A DNA stretch of 64,000 bases. It comes from Palsa-744 sp963734815 (lineage in GTDB: Bacteria; Actinomycetota; Thermoleophilia; Solirubrobacterales; Solirubrobacteraceae). The notes under the pieces were generated by a model that was given only the letters and a program-made list of their open reading frames with translations, did no database searches and was not told the DNA's origin. Shown here piece by piece: positions 60,285 to 64,000 of the stretch. Numbering within the stretch: the first letter of the stretch is position 1; each line of letters starts with the position of its first letter. A program made the translations under genes and the position numbers. Where the stretch lies: contig CAVTIH010000002.1 of assembly GCA_963734815.1 (NCBI GenBank), positions 930,001 to 994,000 on the forward strand, read 5' to 3'.

Positions 60285-60299
60285 GCTCCCACGCCCGAC

Positions 60300-60823
60300 T
60301 ATTCCGCCGCCACGACACCGCCGGCCCAGGCGACACACCGCCGACATCGCCACCGCGCGTCAGCGCGTGGGGCCTTCGTGTGTTTTGGGCTCCAGGTCAT
60401 CCGAGTGCCGAGACTACCCGTGGCCCCCGACGCTCGTGATCGGGCTCGCACATTCGCGCGGGTACCAGACGGGTACATGGCAGTCTCCGCGAGCGGCCAT
60501 CAGGGGCGACGCCGAGGCCGATCGGCCCTGTAGATGTGCGCTTATGCGCCCTCCAAGGCCCTTCGCTGCCCCTTGTAGTGGGATCGCACCCAGGAGGTCG
60601 TGGGTTGGCACAGAGAACCTCGGGTGGCTGTTCTGTTCCGCCCTGCCTGCACCCAGCGCCCGACGCGGGGCACGATGCCCCGCGCCCACCCCGCCCCTGT
60701 GGCACGCTGGGCCACGCGGACGATCCCCTACTCCCACCGCTCCAGCCGAGACCCCGCGACGTCCTGCCAACGCGGGGGCAGATACCCAAGTCCTTTGGCT
60801 CCCCGCCGGGCCGGGGGCATGCC
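60300..60823. other. Gene-free GC-rich interval with a strong hairpin
   Basis: No supportable protein gene in about 520 bp. CGCGGGGCA-CGA-TGCCCCGCG (60664-60684) forms a 9-bp perfect stem. On the minus strand long runs of Gly/Arg/Pro codons are compositional artefacts. It could be a structured RNA or old mobile-element sequence; I see nothing to decide. Confidence 0.4.
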
Positions 60824-61009
60824 TCAGGCGTCCGCGGGCAGCAGGCGGAGCGGCTTTCCGCCCGAGGCCACAACACGGAAGTGCCGCTCGTCGAAAGTCA
60901 ACACGTCACGGACGCGATGGCGCACCGCCAACACCACGATCGATGCATCAGCGAGGCCGATCTGAAGGTCGGTGCAGCGCTGGATAAATCGCGTGCGCGC
61001 GGGCGACAT
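60824..61009 (-). pseudogene. VapC-type PIN toxin lacking its N-terminus
   Basis: The frame reads TDLQIGLADASIVVLAVRHR then VRDVLTFDERHFRVVASGGK and PLRLLPADA, the C-terminal half of a PIN domain including the acidic LADAS and TFDERHF motifs. The first Asp strand (VDTS-type) and the Glu are absent; only 80 bp separate it from the antitoxin stop. It is therefore a deletion remnant. Its last 34 bp recur at the end of the window. Confidence 0.75.
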
Positions 61010-61090
61010 CCGCGCCCGTCCTCCACTGCAGCAGCGCCGCGTATGACCTCTTCGGGCAGGCTGAGCACATCTATGGGATGCCAGCGACGA

Positions 61091-61348
61091 TCACTCGGGA
61101 AGCGCTCGCCGCAAGTCGAACAGTCCGGCCAACTCCTCCTCGCTCATGCCGGTCTCCTGGAGCACCTGCTCGACCGCCTCACCGAGCCTGACGACGGCAC
61201 GCCGAACCTCGCCCTCATCGCGCTCAAGCGGGATATAGAAGCCGATCACATGCCCGTGCTTACTAACCGCGACAGGATCAGACCCCGACAGATAAGTCGT
61301 GGCATGGTCGCGGAACTCCCTGACTCCGATGCTCTTCATCTTAGGCAT
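61091..61348 (-). CDS. Phd/YefM-type antitoxin
   Basis: An 85-residue protein: MPKMKSIGVREFRDHATTYL, SGSDPVAVSKHGHVIGFYIP, then a helical toxin-binding tail (RRAVVRLGEAVEQVLQETGM). It matches the Phd/YefM DNA-binding fold. A perfect 10-1-10 palindrome directly abuts its ATG, so it should repress itself. Its cognate PIN toxin downstream is truncated, leaving an antitoxin without an obvious toxin. Confidence 0.85.
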   Translation of the reverse strand: MPKMKSIGVREFRDHATTYLSGSDPVAVSKHGHVIGFYIPLERDEGEVRRAVVRLGEAVEQVLQETGMSEEELAGLFDLRRALPE

Positions 61349-61368
61349 GTGACCACAATGTGGTCACA
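61348..61368. promoter_or_regulatory. Perfect palindromic operator at the antitoxin start
   Basis: TGTGACCACA and TGTGGTCACA flank a single A. The left arm begins on the base that is the A of the antitoxin's ATG (read on the minus strand), so binding would block both RNA polymerase and the start codon region. Confidence 0.75.
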
Positions 61369-61370
61369 CT

Positions 61371-61551
61371 CTAGCACTGATCCTCGGTCGGGTGTCGGTC
61401 AGCCTCTGCGCGCTTCCAGTCCGCAAGCAGCGCCTCGCGATTGCGTTTGCACCAACTCGTGATCTGGCCGCTTGCGCGGCCGGAAGCACGCCATCGATCA
61501 GCTCACCTGTGTCGATCGAGAACCGGGCTTCCGTCGTAACCCTCCGCGAGG
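61371..61551 (-). pseudogene. DUF4160-like remnant
   Basis: One frame reads TSRRVTTEARFSIDTGELID then GVLPAAQAA; a second continues QITSWCKRNREALLADWKRA then EADRHPTEDQC and a stop at 61371. Together they resemble the C-terminal part of a DUF4160 protein, split by a frameshift near 61475 and lacking its N-terminus. Confidence 0.5.
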
Positions 61552-61807
61552 TCAGGCGCCGGGAAACTCCGGACGCAAAATCTCACCGGAGTGTTCAGCC
61601 AGATCGGCGGGGTCCATCGAAGCTCGCGAAGAACGACGGCAACTCCTGCTCAGCGACGGTATTCGATCCGTTGCGATCGACAACCGCGACGTGGAGTCGC
61701 TGCCCGGGCTTCACGCCGTGGCGGCGAAACTCGGCCACCAGCTCAGTGTCGTCGCCTGGCACGACCAAATCCCATTCGTTGGCTGCGTCGGCCGTGCCCA
61801 TGCCCAA
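61552..61807 (-). pseudogene. Small antitoxin-like gene with a one-base insertion
   Basis: The first frame, from ATG at 61807, reads MGMGTADAANEWDLVVPGDD then LVAEFRRHGVKPGQRLHVAV and QELPSFFASFDG. The natural continuation ADLAEHSGEILRPEFPGA lies one base out of frame: the run CCCC at about 61608-61611 has one C too many. The protein would be about 83 residues and precedes the DUF4160-like remnant, as an antitoxin would. Confidence 0.6.
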
Positions 61808-61856
61808 AGGGTAGCGATGGCAAACGGTCCTTTGAATCTACGGTATGGACTTCCGC

Positions 61857-62570
61857 CTAGCCGCCGTCCAGCGCGCCGGGACGGTGTGGTAGCGCAGACA
61901 TAGTGCTACGCGGCTTGGCGCACCGCCCGATTTCAGCTAGGCACGCACGACCCGGCGGTTCTCCGCTCTGCCGAAGAGCCGAACGTGTCGAGGTCGGACG
62001 GAACGATTCAGCGGCTTCTCCGTCGAGTCGGGCGAGGATCAGCAGCACGATCACAGCGACGAAAAGCATCTTGGTGAGGAACAGGCCTTTCCACTCTTGG
62101 TCGCACGCGCTCTGCAGGTCTTTCGCGAAGAATGGGATCGGTACGGGAGAATGACGGGCGACCCAAGGCCAGAACCCGGACTTAGTGGTGCCTCGCACGT
62201 TCTCTTCGAGTTCGATCATCGCCTCATACCAGGCTTTAGGGCTCTTCGCTGCCCCCGGTTTCGGTCCGTCAGCCTTCGCTTCGACTTTGTCGCGGAGCCG
62301 GCGGTATGGCTTGAGCACGCTGGATAGAACGCTCACGCACACCATCGCCGCGAAGACGCCGAGCGCCCAGCGGGTGAGTGTGTGGTCCAAGTGCGACTTG
62401 CCGGTCGTCTCAAACCCAGTGATCAGGCCTGCAACGACCGCGGCGGAGATCGGCAGCGGTCCGAGCTGCTTGGTGATGTCAGACCGAGCGTCTCGGAGCC
62501 GCTCGTTCTCTCGCCGCACATCCTCGAACCTCAGCCGGAGCGCCTGAACCTCAGATGTTTCCTCTGGCAC
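61857..62570 (-). CDS. Coiled-coil membrane protein of unknown function
   Basis: A 237-residue protein with GTG start and GGGGG upstream. Residues 8-40 form a coiled coil (VQALRLRFEDVRRENERLRD). Three hydrophobic segments follow: LPISAAVVAGLITGFE, WALGVFAAMVCVSVLSSVLK and KMLFVAVIVLLILARL, with a 90-residue soluble loop between the second and third (KSPKAWYEAMIELEENVRGT). The last 45 residues are basic and Ser/Pro-rich. This architecture is seen in membrane effectors of some defence systems but I cannot assign a family. It lies divergent from the MNT operon. Confidence 0.6.
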   Translation of the reverse strand: MPEETSEVQALRLRFEDVRRENERLRDARSDITKQLGPLPISAAVVAGLITGFETTGKSHLDHTLTRWALGVFAAMVCVSVLSSVLKPYRRLRDKVEAKADGPKPGAAKSPKAWYEAMIELEENVRGTTKSGFWPWVARHSPVPIPFFAKDLQSACDQEWKGLFLTKMLFVAVIVLLILARLDGEAAESFRPTSTRSALRQSGEPPGRACLAEIGRCAKPRSTMSALPHRPGALDGG

Positions 62571-62843
62571 ACTGCCCCCTTTCGCGATCGACAAAGCATG
62601 GCGAGAGTGGCGGATCGAACGCTGGCGCGTCACATACGGGAGGGGCCTGTGACCATCGGACTTGCAGGCAGCGAGGGCACCTTCGGCAGCTATCTGGATC
62701 ACGGTGGACGCCAGCTCGAAATGCAAGCGCACTGCCTGTAAGCCGCAGAAGTGCAAATAGCCCGCCTGCAGTTGAGGCGGGTCGGCGACTGAGTGATTAA
62801 ACGGCGCCCGAACACCGACACCCGTCGTAGTAGCCTCTCCGCT

Positions 62844-63395
62844 ATGGGCGCGATCCAAGAGCTGGCGGCTGATCTGGCTGTCGAGGGGCGCACGTTGCGC
62901 CGGGCTGCATCACAGGGCACTCTCCGCGCCAGTCGAGATGGATCGCACGATTTGCAGTTGGCGCCCGGAGAGCGCGACTACCTTTGCGCCCACTGGCCGC
63001 TGCTCTCCGAGCTGCGCGGCGCGATGCTACCTGATCACGACATTCGTCTTGCTGTGCTCTACGGCTCTCTGGCGCGAGGCGACGAGGACGCAGATTCCGA
63101 TCTCGACCTAATGATCTCGCTCGCCGACGACCGTCTCTCGGCAGGGTTCGAGCTTGCCGTCCGCGTCAAGCGTGTCAGCGATCGCCTGGTGGATATCGCG
63201 CACCTCGCGCGCGTGGAGGCACAGGCGCCGCTATTGCTGGACCGGGTTCTTGACGAGGGACGAGTCCTGATCGATCGCGACGGGCAGTGGGGCCAGCTAT
63301 ACGAGCGCCGCTCCGCCATCCGCGTCCGCGCTCGCCGTGACCACAGCCGCCAGATGGCCAGCGCGGCCCGTGCGATCAAGGAGCTGACCGGGTGA
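62844..63395 (+). CDS. MNT-type nucleotidyltransferase with N-terminal HTH-like part
   Basis: A 183-residue protein. Residues 1-45 (MGAIQELAADLAVEGRTLRR) resemble a small HTH; the nucleotidyltransferase core is LAVLYGSLARGDEDADSDLD, with the Gly-Ser and both aspartates intact (about 73-88). SDRLVDIAHLARVEAQAPLL and LDRVLDEGRVLIDRDGQW follow, as in antitoxins of MNT/HEPN-like systems. The ATG at 62844 starts the domain. It overlaps the next gene by GTGA. Confidence 0.8.
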   Translation: MGAIQELAADLAVEGRTLRRAASQGTLRASRDGSHDLQLAPGERDYLCAHWPLLSELRGAMLPDHDIRLAVLYGSLARGDEDADSDLDLMISLADDRLSAGFELAVRVKRVSDRLVDIAHLARVEAQAPLLLDRVLDEGRVLIDRDGQWGQLYERRSAIRVRARRDHSRQMASAARAIKELTG

Positions 63396-63925
63396 GCGAA
63401 GACCCGCCCGCGAAGCTCGGCCACGACGCACTCGCGGCCGAGCAGGCCCGGCTTGCTCGCTTCTTTCAAACCATCAGCAAGCACCACAAGGCGCTCAACC
63501 TCGCGATCGAGGAGAACTTCGATGGCCGGCTCGACCCGACCGAATGGAGGAACGCCTTTCAGTCCGCCGAGCCCCACGACGCCAACCGCACGATGGTCGT
63601 CACCGGCGATCACTCCGCTGTGCTCAACGCCTATGTCGAGATCCTCAAGGCCAGCGCGGGATCGCGCCTTATTGGCCTGCTCCCACACCGGCGCCCTCAC
63701 GCCGAGCAGGTCTTCGAGGCACTCGTCGCCGGCGGCGGTCTGACCGAAGACCAAGCCACCCTCCTGAACGAGGTCTATGTCCTTGAGGGTCGCCTTGAGC
63801 ACGCCTCCCCTGATGTCGATGCCGAGGAGGTCCGCGATGCCATCGAGCGCCTACGCGAAGCGCTCCCAGGGTTGATCGAGGGTACCCACGTCTGGCTCCG
63901 CCGCCACGGCGTCGAGCTCGGATAA
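63392..63925 (+). CDS. Unidentified helical partner of the nucleotidyltransferase
   Basis: A 177-residue protein with a GTG start. It is almost all helix: AEQARLARFFQTISKHHKAL, NLAIEENFDGRLDPTEWRNA, then VVTGDHSAVLNAYVEILKAS. By position it should be the toxin of the pair. It has HEPN-like length and charge but no clear R-x4-6-H; SKHHKALN and RPHAEQVFEALVAGGGL carry His residues that could be tested. I do not recognise a named family. Confidence 0.65.
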   Translation: MSEDPPAKLGHDALAAEQARLARFFQTISKHHKALNLAIEENFDGRLDPTEWRNAFQSAEPHDANRTMVVTGDHSAVLNAYVEILKASAGSRLIGLLPHRRPHAEQVFEALVAGGGLTEDQATLLNEVYVLEGRLEHASPDVDAEEVRDAIERLREALPGLIEGTHVWLRRHGVELG

Positions 63926-63935
63926 GGATTTCCCG

Positions 63936-64000
63936 TCAGCGCTGCCAACGCCGGACATCCGCGGGCAGCAGGCGGAGCGGCTTTCCGCCCGGGTCAACAC
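63936..64000 (-). CDS. C-terminal end of a PIN toxin-like gene (partial)
   Basis: The minus-strand frame entering from the right edge reads GGKPLRLLPADVRRWQR and stops at 63936. The first part is identical to the end of the broken VapC at 60824. The rest of the gene lies outside the window. Confidence 0.5.
   Translation of the reverse strand, partial: VDPGGKPLRLLPADVRRWQR

Noticed and set aside
1..64000. tRNA, rRNA, riboswitch or replication origin
   Set aside because: No cloverleaf ending in CCA, rRNA core motif, known aptamer or DnaA-box cluster was recognised by eye; a covariance-model scan would be needed to exclude them fully.

Overview
The window is GC-rich DNA with the gene style of a high-GC actinobacterium: GTG and TTG starts are frequent, genes are packed with 4-bp ATGA/GTGA overlaps, and secreted proteins carry a fibronectin-like domain that I associate with Thermoleophilia/Solirubrobacterales. 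The taxonomic guess is inference; no rRNA, tRNA or ribosomal protein gene is present to anchor it. I saw no CRISPR array and no tRNA.

Layout. (1) 1-18.2 kb is mostly a surface-polysaccharide locus. A CADD/PqqC-like enzyme (partial), a ketopantoate reductase-like protein and an alkyl-DHAP synthase-like flavoprotein lead into two GT4 glycosyltransferases, a polyprenyl-phosphate GT2, a DUF2142 membrane protein, and a minus-strand operon of a Wzt/Wzm ABC exporter, a coiled-coil protein and a two-domain GT2/WsaF-like glycosyltransferase. A methyltransferase and an enoyl-CoA isomerase follow. (2) 15.3-31.4 kb is an accessory island rich in toxin-antitoxin modules: an orphan HipB-like regulator, two VapBC pairs, DUF433/DUF5615, a MazEF-like pair, MNT/HEPN (HEPN frameshifted), DUF4160/DUF2442, a HTH/nucleotidyltransferase pair, and DUF2283 with a PBECR-like protein. 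It also holds a DUF4143 ATPase, a PucR-type regulator with decayed relatives, a DUF5131/TcmP pair, and debris of Fic, PIN, integrase and IS3 genes. (3) 31.4-33.8 kb is a complete IS66-family element with two passenger genes, inserted in a repeat that also occurs at 28.3 kb. (4) 34-48 kb has a truncated TetR gene, a very large secreted repeat protein, two further secreted proteins, a NmrA-like/TetR operon, and two IS256-family elements (one intact with an 8-bp target duplication, one broken by frameshifts). (5) 48.4-60.3 kb is a second glycan region: a 1168-residue glycosyltransferase-methyltransferase, two tandem GT2 paralogs with a C-terminal Ig-like domain, and two large multi-pass membrane proteins. 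(6) 60.8-64 kb is a second toxin-antitoxin debris field, with an intact Phd-type antitoxin, broken neighbours, and an intact MNT nucleotidyltransferase operon with an unidentified partner.

How it fits together. The two glycan regions plausibly make, modify and export one or more surface polysaccharides: the Wzt has the extra C-terminal domain seen where the exporter recognises a modified chain end, and the 48.4-kb protein carries a methyltransferase that could supply such an end group. The material between them looks like an insertion hot spot where TA modules and mobile elements have accumulated and decayed. All functional calls are from reading motifs by eye; no search was run.
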